Shown piece after piece: positions 41,748 to 50,559 of a stretch of DNA of 58,499 nt. How positions within the stretch are numbered: the stretch's first letter is position 1; each line of letters begins with the position of its first letter. A model generated the notes under the pieces. It was given only the letters and a program-made list of their open reading frames with translations. It was not told the origin of the DNA and ran no database searches. Origin of the DNA: a virus; IMG/VR virus record IMGVR_UViG_3300046011_001509, positions 1 to 58,499 of that record. One strand, 5' to 3'. The position numbers and the translations under genes were made by a program.

Positions 41748-43190
41748 TTATTCCCAGTAACCGCCAATAGAGATTACAAAGGTGATTGCTCCGGTAGTCG
41801 TTACAGTGCCGATATTTCGCGCAACAATGTCAACGAATTCACCGGGGCGTACCACAATTGGTACATCGAGATTCAAGTCAACCACCCCGCCGAGTGTGCC
41901 AACAGCAGCGGTTGCCGCATAGCTTTGCATACCGATTTGCATAACTCGTGGTGCGTGGGTTGTAGCTGTCGCGAACGATGCTGTTTCACCTGTTGCCAAT
42001 GTTGTTGCAGTGTGCCCAACTGCCAAGGCAAGAGCGTAGATAACAGGTCCACCCGCCAAGATCACAGATACAGCGCCATTTAGCGTTACCCGGGTGATAT
42101 ACAGGTTGCGCCCTGTGATGTTGATTGACGGTACAGGGTTTTGATACGTAATCAGCTTACCGTCATTGTTTGCAGTGAGTGTCGGCAGTACAGCAACGAT
42201 TCCACCCAAACCAGTAAACGCCGCAGCAGTGTTTGTCAGTGCTACCGCTGTAGGTGCGGTGTTGTTTGTCCAGAGGGTTGTCTTTCCTTGTGTGTGCCCA
42301 TTCTGCCCAAACAGAGCGTGCTGCCCCATGCCTGCTACCTGATGTGCCCAAGGCTTGCTTGTTGCAAGGTCCATCAGGCTAACAGTAACGTCTGTCAATC
42401 GGATAACGTTGGTGTTTGCTACGACACCTGTGCAAAGTTTCTGCATAAACACCGGGAGAGAACCTTGCATAAACGGTTGCCCGTAGGCAACTGGGATAGC
42501 GATCTCTCCATACAACACATCGTTCACCCAAAACTCGATCTCCTCCTCGCCAACCACCATCGCAAACCGTGAGTTTGTAGCAAGCGGTATCTGAGTAGCC
42601 ATTAAGGTAACTTGGACAACCGTGTTGTTGTTGTACTGCAATTCACCGTACAGGCCAGTTGCATTCATCTTGAACCAGCAACCGTCAGTAGGAGCAACGC
42701 CACCAGCACTAGGCAATCCCAATCCTGCGTAAAACACCTCATTGGCAACCATTGACGCCGTGTTGCTTGCGCCTGAAAACTCCACCGATAGCGGTGCAGT
42801 GCCAATCAGCGGGAAGTATTGAAATGATCGAACAAACGCACCGTGAGCATTGGCCGTACCTTGTACCGTGCCAAATTGCAGATAACCACCCGGCTGAGTG
42901 CAAGTCAAAGTAGCAGCCGTATAGCTCCATAACGTTGTGTTTTGTGTAGTGGCGTTAAAGGTATCAGTGAGCAATACCGTATCAACACCTACCCGCAATC
43001 GGAAATCTGGTGAAGTCTCTGGGCTTTTTAGATACGGATCGCCAGTGATAGAACCATCGTCGTTTTCACTAAACAAGCGAACACCACCTACACCCGCAGG
43101 AGCAGCAGAAGCATCACCTGTGAAAACAGGCACACCGTTTGCCGTTGTAGCTATGTCTGTGCCATTTTTACCAATGATTGAAATGCTCAT
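41748..43190 (-). CDS. Large structural protein (480 aa)
   Basis: 480 residues from ATG 43190; the upstream MGLRMS extension is less likely as it would overlap another gene. Beta-rich with many Gly, Thr and Ala; a mid segment (GLPSAGGVAPTDGCWFKMNA, WVNDVLYGEIAIP) looks like a lectin/jelly-roll-type domain. Probably a tail or head-fibre component. Not identified. Confidence 0.55.
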   Translation of the reverse strand: MSISIIGKNGTDIATTANGVPVFTGDASAAPAGVGGVRLFSENDDGSITGDPYLKSPETSPDFRLRVGVDTVLLTDTFNATTQNTTLWSYTAATLTCTQPGGYLQFGTVQGTANAHGAFVRSFQYFPLIGTAPLSVEFSGASNTASMVANEVFYAGLGLPSAGGVAPTDGCWFKMNATGLYGELQYNNNTVVQVTLMATQIPLATNSRFAMVVGEEEIEFWVNDVLYGEIAIPVAYGQPFMQGSLPVFMQKLCTGVVANTNVIRLTDVTVSLMDLATSKPWAHQVAGMGQHALFGQNGHTQGKTTLWTNNTAPTAVALTNTAAAFTGLGGIVAVLPTLTANNDGKLITYQNPVPSINITGRNLYITRVTLNGAVSVILAGGPVIYALALAVGHTATTLATGETASFATATTHAPRVMQIGMQSYAATAAVGTLGGVVDLNLDVPIVVRPGEFVDIVARNIGTVTTTGAITFVISIGGYWE

Positions 43191-43456
43191 GCGTAGACCC
43201 ACCCAATGTTATATATACCGTGCGCGAAACCTGTCCTGCACTTGGCGTAAATAGTGAAGCCAACACCGCTATTAGCAGGCCCGGCAATCACCACCAAATC
43301 CTCTACCCAATGGTTATCCAAAGTGTTTGAAGCAGTGTCGGCAGGAATAATCCATGCCTCTACCTTTTCAGCCAAAATAGAAGGCTCAGACACCGCAACT
43401 GATGCGTCAGTCTTGCCCGTACCAAAATCAACCGTTGTTGTGCCAGTTGCCATCAA
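43187..43456 (-). CDS. Small structural protein (89 aa)
   Basis: 89 residues (MATGTTTVDFGTGKTDASVA at the start), beta-rich, overlapping the next gene. Resembles short phage proteins encoded beside fibre-like genes. Unknown function. Confidence 0.55.
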   Translation of the reverse strand: MMATGTTTVDFGTGKTDASVAVSEPSILAEKVEAWIIPADTASNTLDNHWVEDLVVIAGPANSGVGFTIYAKCRTGFAHGIYNIGWVYA

Positions 43457-44460
43457 GCGCTCTCCAATTCAACACTTAACGCACCAGAGGTTATTGCGGC
43501 AATCTCGCCACTCGTGAGCGCGATGCTGTACTCTGTGTCCGATGCTGTCAGAACCTGTGTCTGCTCCCGCACCGTTGTAACGCCCTGCTTCAGTCTCACG
43601 ATGACTGAGTTTCCTGTGCTGGATGACGCGCGGTACTTCAGCACTTGGCTCGTTGGACTGCCGGGGTAGATCGTGGTGTTCATACCCATCTCGCATACCT
43701 GACCAACAGCGTTGCTGCTGATGTAGTCCAGTGGATCAGGGGTTACCTCGTCAACCATCGGGTACAAGTCTGTACCAGTGCTTGGAACCCAGCCACCGGG
43801 GCTGATATCGCTATTGGGTCGTGCAATAGTCTCTGTGTCAGCCGTGCGCGTAACTGTCGGTGCCCAGCCGTCGATGGTGAACACACCAAAGCCGGGGACG
43901 ACAACCTGATTCGCAGTCTGCTGAACCGTTGGTGCGTAGCCGTTGATCGTGAGGTTGCCAACAGCAGGAGCGACGATTGCCTCTTGCGTGACCGTTGGTG
44001 CATAGCCTTGGATGCTGACACTACCAACACCCGCTGTGACTGACTGGTTAGCAGTCTGTGTGACCGTAGGCTCATTGCCTGTGATCGTGATGCTGCCAAC
44101 GCCGGGTTGGATGGTGCCTGATGCGGACTGATCAACCGTGGGCGCGTAGCCAACAATGGTGACGTTACCAACGCCAGCGGTGACTGCTTGATTCGCGGTC
44201 TGAGCAACCGTTGGGGCTTGACCCGTGATAGTGACACTGCCGCCCCCTGCCGTGACTGCTTGATTCGCTGTCTGCTGAACAGTCGGTGCGTTACCTGTGA
44301 TCGTTACATTGCCGACACCCGCAGTAATCGCTTGGTTTGCAGTCTGCTGAACGGTGGGCGCATTGCCGACCAGAGTGAGACTTCCAACGCCTGCAGTAAC
44401 GGACTGATTTGCAGTCACGCTTGAGGTTGAATACTCCCACGCTCCAATGTCATAGGCCAT
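43453..44460 (-). CDS. Repeat protein with about nine BIg-like units
   Basis: 335 residues. Residues about 12-215 contain around nine tandem units of 24 residues with the frame ANQAVTAGVGNVTITGNAPT, then a different C-terminal domain (about 215-335, RVKQGVTTVREQTQVLTASD-like strands). It shares the unit with the protein at 41106. Such units resemble short Ig-like adhesion modules of virion surfaces. Confidence 0.7.
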   Translation of the reverse strand: MAYDIGAWEYSTSSVTANQSVTAGVGSLTLVGNAPTVQQTANQAITAGVGNVTITGNAPTVQQTANQAVTAGGGSVTITGQAPTVAQTANQAVTAGVGNVTIVGYAPTVDQSASGTIQPGVGSITITGNEPTVTQTANQSVTAGVGSVSIQGYAPTVTQEAIVAPAVGNLTINGYAPTVQQTANQVVVPGFGVFTIDGWAPTVTRTADTETIARPNSDISPGGWVPSTGTDLYPMVDEVTPDPLDYISSNAVGQVCEMGMNTTIYPGSPTSQVLKYRASSSTGNSVIVRLKQGVTTVREQTQVLTASDTEYSIALTSGEIAAITSGALSVELESA

Positions 44461-44463
44461 ACT

Positions 44464-45378
44464 TCATGACCTCGCAGTTCCAACAATGTCGTTGGGGGTG
44501 TTTGTGGCGTCCGTTGTTCCTACCCCGATAAGGGCACTTCCAGTAACCAGCCGGAAATCTTCAGACCCGCTTGTTACATTGACAAATGTTGCAGTGCTGA
44601 ACGGAATTGATCCAGTAAAGCCGGAATGGGGTGATGTATCGTCTGAGGCGCATGTTGTGGTCGTAGAGCCTGACGAATTGGCATTGGTTAAATCATTTGG
44701 GAAACCGAAAACAGCACAATTTCTAACGGTTGTTGCGCTGGAATAATCTAAAGCGATTCCTGCTCTGGAACCATTATTATCAAAACGAACTACTGTGCAA
44801 CCATAGACATTTGCATTGCCTGCAACGCTAACTCCACCCACTGACACGGCAGCACCGCTGGGCACAACAATAAGCGAGTTTTTTAGTATGCCATCTGAGA
44901 TAGCTGTAGCGGCTGGTGTTCCTTTGCCATACAGAATGCATGCGTCTTGTACCGTACCCGTCCCGCTGATATTTGTTGCGCCTGTACTACTTGCAGCGAC
45001 CCCTGTGGACTTGATCTGTAGATTAGACAGTCTGAAATAGTTTTCAGTAGCAAGCACCGTGAAGACATATCCACCACTCTGCGTTATGGCAACACCGTTC
45101 GCTTGGTTGTAGCGCAGGGCATTTGTCAGCTTGTTGGCGTTATCCGCAAAACTCTCGCCTGCCGCTGCTGTCAATTCTTTGTAGCGAGTGGAATCAGAGG
45201 TGGACCCTGCTACGGTCAGCATGGTTGTTGCTCCCGTGAACTCGGTATCGTTGTAGCATTCGCCACGCCATATCTGGTCAGCCGTTACAAGGTTTGCAGG
45301 CGCGGAGTCTTCCCACGCTTGCAGTGTCGAGTAGTCTCGGCTTGATGTTCCAATGGAATGAACGACTGTAGTTGCCAT
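44464..45378 (-). CDS. Parallel beta-helix-like virion protein
   Basis: 304 residues. Many short strands with Asn, Gly and Val, typical of right-handed beta-helix carbohydrate-binding or tail-spike proteins (NGVAITQSGGYVFTVLATEN, YGCTVVRFDNNGSRAGIALD). The N-terminal segment YSTLQAWEDSAPANLV is common at the start of beta-helix virion proteins. No catalytic residues recognised. Confidence 0.6.
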   Translation of the reverse strand: MATTVVHSIGTSSRDYSTLQAWEDSAPANLVTADQIWRGECYNDTEFTGATTMLTVAGSTSDSTRYKELTAAAGESFADNANKLTNALRYNQANGVAITQSGGYVFTVLATENYFRLSNLQIKSTGVAASSTGATNISGTGTVQDACILYGKGTPAATAISDGILKNSLIVVPSGAAVSVGGVSVAGNANVYGCTVVRFDNNGSRAGIALDYSSATTVRNCAVFGFPNDLTNANSSGSTTTTCASDDTSPHSGFTGSIPFSTATFVNVTSGSEDFRLVTGSALIGVGTTDATNTPNDIVGTARS

Positions 45379-45380
45379 GT

Positions 45381-45791
45381 TTAGTCAAACACGTTGGGAT
45401 CAGCCAGTGGTGGCTTTTGTATTTTCAGGGCCGCTATGTCTTGCGCTGACATTGAGGTACGGGCAGTCGGGTTGCGCCGTTTAACATCAGCCATTACCGC
45501 TGCAACGCTGGCGGGGAGGTTATCCAAGTCCAGCTTAAATCCACGCGCCTGTAGCATCATGCTTGGGTTTAACGGGTCAATCTCAGGCTCAGAACTAAGA
45601 AACGTGGTGACCATAGTTACCGGGACACCCGGTAGCTTGACGATGCGCCACGCTGGGTTCTTTTGTTCTTGCTTACCCCACACCCACCCGTCAGGCTGCA
45701 CAACGATCACGTCACCGCGCTTGGTGCATTTAGCGTCCAAGTACGGGTCTGCGTTGATCTTGTCAACGACCCTGACCAGTAGCTCTGCCAT
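45381..45791 (-). CDS. Hypothetical protein (136 aa)
   Basis: 136 residues. N-terminal ELLVRVVDKINADPYLDAKC, then DGWVWGKQEQKNPAWRIVKL, a Trp-rich segment seen in small phage head proteins. It lies between the cupin and beta-helix genes. Unknown. Confidence 0.55.
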   Translation of the reverse strand: MAELLVRVVDKINADPYLDAKCTKRGDVIVVQPDGWVWGKQEQKNPAWRIVKLPGVPVTMVTTFLSSEPEIDPLNPSMMLQARGFKLDLDNLPASVAAVMADVKRRNPTARTSMSAQDIAALKIQKPPLADPNVFD

Positions 45792-46228
45792 CAGACATAC
45801 GCCTCTGACCAGCCGTCATAGTGCTGGACGATGTTGCCGAATTTCAGTTCGCACAGTTCCATGAGTCGTGCCAACAGTGCATCGTATTCAGCGTCGATCT
45901 CTGGGGCCACGTCAGTGATGCCACCGTGGTCTGCTGTCAGGCCCATAGGGGTGCGGTGCGAGTAAACGCAATGCGCCATGCAGTTGTCTTCAAGCGCAGT
46001 GATGCGATGCTTGACGTTAGCTTTGATAAGCACCCAGTTGCGCCCATCCTGCGCCCGCTTGATAGCGGACTGCTTGACCGTATCGTCATCGTTCAACGAC
46101 TCCACGCGAACAGAGCCACGCACCACATAGGTGGTGTGGTCGAAGTTGTGGGTATGGCCGTTAACTACCTCGCCAGCCTTTTGGAATGGCATTTCGCGCA
46201 AGTAAATATTGCCGCTGACATATTCCAT
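45791..46228 (-). CDS. Cupin-fold protein
   Basis: 145 residues. The motif VNGHTHNFDHTTYVVRGSVRV contains HTH and H, the first cupin motif, and IKANVKHRITALEDNCMAHC supplies the second (H-x-I-x-A). Such metal-binding cupins occur in virion genes of several phages, where they may modify surface sugars or act structurally. An enzymatic role is not shown. Confidence 0.65.
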   Translation of the reverse strand: MEYVSGNIYLREMPFQKAGEVVNGHTHNFDHTTYVVRGSVRVESLNDDDTVKQSAIKRAQDGRNWVLIKANVKHRITALEDNCMAHCVYSHRTPMGLTADHGGITDVAPEIDAEYDALLARLMELCELKFGNIVQHYDGWSEAYV

Positions 46229-46552
46229 TTAGACCACCCGCAGTTGTTCGTAACGCAGCACTGCAAGCACTTGCAGCATCGCCATGTTGAGTGATGTGTC
46301 GGCACCCAGCGGCAATGCCGTTTCGGGGTCTATCAGAGGGATTGGGTCATTGCCAGCGTTTGGCATGTCGAGTTGTCGGTGCAACGGCAGCAAGTCTTCA
46401 ATCTTGCGTACCGTACCGTCTGCCAGTTTTACGGCTAGTGATTGATCAATCTTGACACTAGGCAACAGGTTGTTGTCTGGATAGTCGATAGTGATCTTGT
46501 GGGCGCGGACGTATGGCGCACCTACTTGCGAAGGGTCGTAATTAACGGTCAT
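46229..46552 (-). CDS. Hypothetical protein (107 aa)
   Basis: 107 residues (NYDPSQVGAPYVRAHKITID at the start), Pro- and Leu-rich. One base after the cupin gene in transcription order. Possible small structural or tail component. Confidence 0.5.
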   Translation of the reverse strand: MTVNYDPSQVGAPYVRAHKITIDYPDNNLLPSVKIDQSLAVKLADGTVRKIEDLLPLHRQLDMPNAGNDPIPLIDPETALPLGADTSLNMAMLQVLAVLRYEQLRVV

Positions 46553-46632
46553 TTATAGCTCCAGACTAGATAGACGAATACTGCGAGGGCGAGGATGTAG
46601 GTCAGCCAGAATAGGGCTGCTGCGCGGGTCAT
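46549..46632 (-). CDS. Tiny membrane peptide (27 aa)
   Basis: ATG 46632 to TGA 46549. The sequence TRAAALFWLTYILALAVFVY is a single membrane span with a short basic end. Both ends overlap neighbouring genes by 1-4 bases, the style of the whole block. A second, similar micropeptide is at 47118. A role in membranes of infected cells is likely but undefined. Confidence 0.45.
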   Translation of the reverse strand: MTRAAALFWLTYILALAVFVYLVWSYK

Positions 46633-47114
46633 TACGTTGCGCTGAGTACGCCTGAAGGAACGGTGACCGTTAGGGTGTTCCCGCTTGTGGTGATAGCGAT
46701 GTTTGCACCACCAGAGTCACCAAGGAAGTGGCCCACGATAGGGTTCAGCTTTCCGTTCAATGTTCCGCTTGCGTATAAGACGCCGTACTTCCACGCTGGA
46801 ATACCAGTACCGTCTGCGGTCCATGTTGGGCTTGGTCCAGTGAATGTAAAGCTCACGTTGTTTGAGCCACCCAGTGCGGTGGAGTCCCCAGTTACAGTTG
46901 CGCCGCCATCTGCGTAGGCGGTCTGACTACCTAAAGCCACCTGATAGGTTGATACATCACCCCACAACTCGTTGCCAGCGTCTCCGTTGTTAGGAGTCCA
47001 TCCTGATGTGACAAGAGCCAGCTTGTAGGTGTTGTTGGTTGCGTCAAGTAACTTCGTTGCGTTGAAGAAGTTCAGCTTTGATTTATTAGGGAAGATGAAA
47101 GGTCCGGCGGCCAT
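46632..47114 (-). CDS. Hypothetical virion protein (160 aa)
   Basis: 160 residues, beta-rich, with Asn/Gly/Thr-rich segments (NATKLLDATNNTYKLALVTS, FTFTGPSPTWTADGTGIPAW). Similar short proteins near the terminase end of other phage late regions are head or tail surface proteins. Unconfirmed. Confidence 0.55.
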   Translation of the reverse strand: MAAGPFIFPNKSKLNFFNATKLLDATNNTYKLALVTSGWTPNNGDAGNELWGDVSTYQVALGSQTAYADGGATVTGDSTALGGSNNVSFTFTGPSPTWTADGTGIPAWKYGVLYASGTLNGKLNPIVGHFLGDSGGANIAITTSGNTLTVTVPSGVLSAT

Positions 47115-47117
47115 GAT

Positions 47118-47192
47118 TTACTCCTTGTTGATTCCGAATAGTGCGTACATAAAGATGTAGCCGATGATGGTTAGGATGGTCAGGATGCTCAT
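47118..47192 (-). CDS. Tiny membrane peptide (24 aa)
   Basis: ATG 47192 to TAA 47118. The product is almost entirely one span (SILTILTIIGYIFMYALFG) with an NKE tail. Its end carries the Shine-Dalgarno (AAGGAG) of the next gene. Start overlaps the previous stop by 4 bases. Confidence 0.45.
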   Translation of the reverse strand: MSILTILTIIGYIFMYALFGINKE

Positions 47193-47704
47193 GCCAGCTT
47201 CGCTTTCAGCTTACTCAGCGCATCATTCAGGCTGTCAAGCTGCTTCTGCTTCGATACGATGTCAGACTCAACCACAACCAGCACAGCCTTGGCTTCGCGC
47301 AGTTGATACTGGACACCAGTCACATCATCAGTGACCTTCTTCAGTTCGCTCTTGGCTGCGAGGATGATCTTGTCGGACTGCTCGTTCGCTGCCTTGACAG
47401 CGTCAACAACGATGTGGTCAGCTTCCGCCAATGCCGATTGAGTTGCAGCATCTGCCCTAGCCTTGGCGTCTGCGACATAGTTGTCAGCGTCGAGTCGCTT
47501 GCCTTCAGCTTGCAGGATCAAAGAGGCGAGTTCTGCTTGTACGGCATCGCGCTCCTTGACAGCTTTATCTAGTGCTGCGGCAGCTTCCTTGGCAGCGTTG
47601 TCAACAGAACCGATAGAGTCCAGTGCCTCTGCTGCAATCTTGAAGCCCTCCAGCAGCTTGGATGCGCGGCGAATGGCGTCTGCCGCCTCGTTAAAGTTGC
47701 TCAT
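47189..47704 (-). CDS. Long coiled-coil protein
   Basis: 171 residues from ATG 47704; an in-frame extension to 47725 is less likely. Almost wholly alpha-helical and Ala-rich with heptads (for example DKAVKERDAVQAELASLI, KADAATQSALAEADHIVV), resembling a tail-length or scaffold-like rod. Next to terminase-side genes. Function unknown. Confidence 0.55.
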   Translation of the reverse strand: MSNFNEAADAIRRASKLLEGFKIAAEALDSIGSVDNAAKEAAAALDKAVKERDAVQAELASLILQAEGKRLDADNYVADAKARADAATQSALAEADHIVVDAVKAANEQSDKIILAAKSELKKVTDDVTGVQYQLREAKAVLVVVESDIVSKQKQLDSLNDALSKLKAKLA

Positions 47705-48075
47705 TGGTAAGCCTTTCGCATGCAAATAGTGACTGTCAGATTGGTTGTGCCGTCACCCGCAGTCACCTTGGGGCGAACGTAACGTGGAAGCTCCAGTAGC
47801 TGCTCACCGCCCAGCGCGGTCTTGGTCACAGCGTTCCCTTGTGGATCAGCGAGGGGGAACCAGTCCGCTGCTACGACTCCACCGATGTTGGAGCCTTCCA
47901 GAGTGACAGAGCCGCCAACGCCTAGAGTGCCTGTGAGTTGGAAGCAGCGGTCAGCGTACTCAACCCACTGCACTGGTGATCCATCGTCTAGGTTCAGCAA
48001 TCCCGTCCAAGTGACGAGAACCGCTGCGTTGCTGTCTGATACGGTTCGATCAAACGTTGCACTTCGTGTTGCCAT
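47701..48075 (-). CDS. Small structural protein (124 aa)
   Basis: 124 residues, beta-rich: TVSDSNAAVLVTWTGLLNLD, then a hydrophobic strand-turn set ending FPLADPQGNAVTKTALGGEQ. Between the coiled-coil gene and terminase. Probably a head protein; not identified. Confidence 0.5.
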   Translation of the reverse strand: MATRSATFDRTVSDSNAAVLVTWTGLLNLDDGSPVQWVEYADRCFQLTGTLGVGGSVTLEGSNIGGVVAADWFPLADPQGNAVTKTALGGEQLLELPRYVRPKVTAGDGTTNLTVTICMRKAYQ

Positions 48076-48083
48076 GCTGTCTC

Positions 48084-49358
48084 CTACGTCCCGAACTCGG
48101 GATCAAATGCCTCGAAAGGCGTGATGTGAATGTGCGGTCTTTCGTCGTCGTTCGTCATCATGTCTGCACATAGCGACAGATAACGCCAGTTGTCAGCACC
48201 ATGCGAGTATTCGTCGTGCAGTGGTGCGCCGGGTTCGTTTGTTGTGCTGTTGACTGATCGTCTGTAGCGCTTCAGGCACTCGACTAGCCTGTCGGTCTTG
48301 CCCTTGTTAAACACGGCTTGACCCAGAGCCATGCGACCCGACTTGATGCCGTTCTCAATCGACTCATTTGGCACAGGCTTCACTGTGCGACCAAACGCCT
48401 TCAGGATTTGCTCTGCGCTCTTGCCGCTCTTGAAGTCTTTGTGATACCCATCGTGGGGCAGGAAGTCGAAGCCCCAGTTGTACCTGCGCTCCTTGATCTC
48501 TGCGACATAGCTGTCAAGGGTGCGGTGGCTGTCTTCGATGTAGTCAATCACTCTAAGCTCTGAGCGCACACGCTGCACAAAGCTCACAGTCATTGAGTCG
48601 TTCCAGCCCAAATCCCAAACGGTGTGGACCTTCAGCTTGGGGTCGTAAGGGATGAAGCACACACGCTGCTCACGCTGCGCTGTGTCTATCTCCTTGGCAT
48701 AAATCGCACCCACCACGGCAGAGCGGCACTTGCCTTCCCAAATAGTGGGGTAGTCATCAGGGCTGGCAGCTAGGCAGTGCTGGCGCTCAAGCTCCAGAAC
48801 CTCACCAAACCACGGGTTGTCTTGCCAGTTGACTTCTACTGCCATGCAGTGGTCTGGCTTGTTGACGATGAAGCGCTTGTATGTCTCGTCGGTGTCCAAC
48901 TCTGGGTTCAAGCTCACCCAGATTTCTGAGCCGGGGCGGCGAATCGTGGGTGTCAGCACGTCCCATGACTTCTTGCTGACCGATTGACCTTCCTCTACCC
49001 AGCATATGTCCGCACCCTCAAAGGACTTGATTGAGTCCACGGTGTGCTGTGAGAGGCCAGAGAAGCTAAAGGTCGTGCCGTTCTTTCCTCTGATCTCCGT
49101 CTCCAAGACTTCGTAGAAGCTTGACAGGTTTAGGTCACGGATGCGGTCACTCAGGAGCCTATGGACAGACTCTTTGATGGACTTCTGCACCTCACGCGCA
49201 CAGATGATACGGGTCTGCTCCTGCGTACCCATGACCAGCAAAGCCGTGGCAAACGACCACGATTTTCCCGACCCCCGTCCTCCATAGGCCACCTTCAGTC
49301 TATGTGGCTCAAACAGGAAGCGCAGCTTCTTAGGAAGCTCTACCGCAGTTTCAGACAA
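48084..49358 (-). CDS. terL: Terminase large subunit
   Basis: 424 residues. Walker A GGRGSGKS (26-33), Walker B with catalytic glutamates around 116-123 (ADICWVEE), and a nuclease domain with acidic residues in the WDLGWNDSMTV and FLPHDGYHKDF segments. It packages DNA into procapsids through the portal and cuts concatemers. Overlaps the small-subunit gene by 8 bases. Family relation to PBSX-type (Terminase_3) enzymes is likely. Confidence 0.92.
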   Translation of the reverse strand: MSETAVELPKKLRFLFEPHRLKVAYGGRGSGKSWSFATALLVMGTQEQTRIICAREVQKSIKESVHRLLSDRIRDLNLSSFYEVLETEIRGKNGTTFSFSGLSQHTVDSIKSFEGADICWVEEGQSVSKKSWDVLTPTIRRPGSEIWVSLNPELDTDETYKRFIVNKPDHCMAVEVNWQDNPWFGEVLELERQHCLAASPDDYPTIWEGKCRSAVVGAIYAKEIDTAQREQRVCFIPYDPKLKVHTVWDLGWNDSMTVSFVQRVRSELRVIDYIEDSHRTLDSYVAEIKERRYNWGFDFLPHDGYHKDFKSGKSAEQILKAFGRTVKPVPNESIENGIKSGRMALGQAVFNKGKTDRLVECLKRYRRSVNSTTNEPGAPLHDEYSHGADNWRYLSLCADMMTNDDERPHIHITPFEAFDPEFGT

Positions 49359-49824
49359 AGCTCACCTTCAGGCTGAAGTCGATTGGAGCGCCGTCCTTGC
49401 CGGTGATTTCCTGCTCGGTCTTATCGCGCCAGCGTCCACCTTGTCGATTGCGAAGCCAAAGGCTTGCTGCCGTTGTGTCTGGAGGGTAATGCTTAATCAG
49501 GTGCGTCTCAACGATCTGATTCTGAATAACCTTGATATCCACCTCTGGATGCGAGTAGCCTTTTGCTCGGTGATATAACGATTCCGCTATATCGGAGTCA
49601 GCAATTACCTTTCCAAGGCGTATGGACTCAAGAAATTCTGGGTGAGCAGTCTTCCAAGCGTTTAGTGTTTGCTCTGAAACTCCAAAGAAGTCAGCCATCT
49701 CGCCATCTGTGAACCCAAGCAAACAAAGCTTTCTGCCTTGCTCTGCATATTCTGGCTTGTAAGCGCTTGGCCTACCTACTGGCGCAGCCTTAACAGCAGG
49801 CTTCACAGCCTTCTTGGTAGCCAT
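49351..49824 (-). CDS. terS: Terminase small subunit
   Basis: 157 residues. Basic Ala/Lys/Pro leader, then an HTH-like DNA-binding domain (KLCLLGFTDGEMADFFGVSE, LNAWKTAHPEFLESIRLGK) and an oligomerisation C-terminus. This layout and its place directly before terL identify it. It recognises pac and hands DNA to the large subunit. Confidence 0.88.
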   Translation of the reverse strand: MATKKAVKPAVKAAPVGRPSAYKPEYAEQGRKLCLLGFTDGEMADFFGVSEQTLNAWKTAHPEFLESIRLGKVIADSDIAESLYHRAKGYSHPEVDIKVIQNQIVETHLIKHYPPDTTAASLWLRNRQGGRWRDKTEQEITGKDGAPIDFSLKVSFV

Positions 49825-50330
49825 TAGACCAACTCTCCCTTGCGGGATGCCACTCGGCGTTGAGTTGCTACGGCAGCAGCTACCTCTGGGCTGTATGAAG
49901 CAAGTCCATAGGCGACTATCTGCTTCACTGCGTTTGAGCCAACCCCTAGCTTTCGTCTTACATCAACAATTGTTTTGAACTCATCCAACACAGCGGAGAC
50001 TTCAACCGCCCTGCTTCTCAAATAGGCTTCGTTCTTCTCTTTGTTTTGCTTGGCAAGCTTTGCTTTACCAGCATCTGACATTTCATGGGTTTTCCCGGCG
50101 TTGTTCTTGGAATTTTCAAGACACCGTAAAGTCGCTGCCGCTTTGTAGTCCGGGTCTTGCAGTGCCCGTCTCTGCGAATCAGCTATCCGGGTAGAGAGTT
50201 CGTCATCAACCAACGCTTTCGTCTTTAGCAATCCAAACTCATGCCTATACTCGGCTGGGGTAATCTTGTGCTTGTGCTTTACATGAACCCCAAGCGCAAC
50301 AAAATCCCTCTGGCAAATCAGGCAGCGCAT
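49824..50330 (-). CDS. ROS/MucR-like zinc-finger protein
   Basis: 168 residues from ATG 50330. The N-terminal CLICQRDFVALGVHVKHKH and ITPAEYRHEFGL match the C2H2-type zinc finger of the Ros/MucR family. The rest is a basic helical region (AAATLRCLENSKNNAGKTHE). Such proteins bind DNA; here, at the terminase end of the late operon, it might regulate late genes or help recognise pac. A longer frame starts at 50363 but lacks support. Confidence 0.7.
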   Translation of the reverse strand: MRCLICQRDFVALGVHVKHKHKITPAEYRHEFGLLKTKALVDDELSTRIADSQRRALQDPDYKAAATLRCLENSKNNAGKTHEMSDAGKAKLAKQNKEKNEAYLRSRAVEVSAVLDEFKTIVDVRRKLGVGSNAVKQIVAYGLASYSPEVAAAVATQRRVASRKGELV

Positions 50331-50331
50331 C

Positions 50332-50559
50332 TCAGTGATCCACCACAAGCATCTGCGACTCAAGGGATGGAAAGGTTCCGAGGTTCTTTTGCAGGCCAGT
50401 CAGACCAGCATCTTGGCGTTGCATCAACTCGTCCATGCGCTTCAACAGCAGATAACCGACTTGGTGCGCGTTGGAACGCTGGTCAAAGTCCGTATCCATT
50501 ACGACTTGGGACTCTACTGCGCCATCCACATCGTCCAGAGTGATTGTGATCTTTGGCAT
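50332..50559 (-). CDS. Small hypothetical protein (75 aa)
   Basis: 75 residues. N-terminal KITITLDDVDGAVESQVVMD, then a helix (VGYLLLKRMDELMQRQDAGL). Separated by 1 base from the zinc-finger gene. No function recognised. Confidence 0.55.
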   Translation of the reverse strand: MPKITITLDDVDGAVESQVVMDTDFDQRSNAHQVGYLLLKRMDELMQRQDAGLTGLQKNLGTFPSLESQMLVVDH

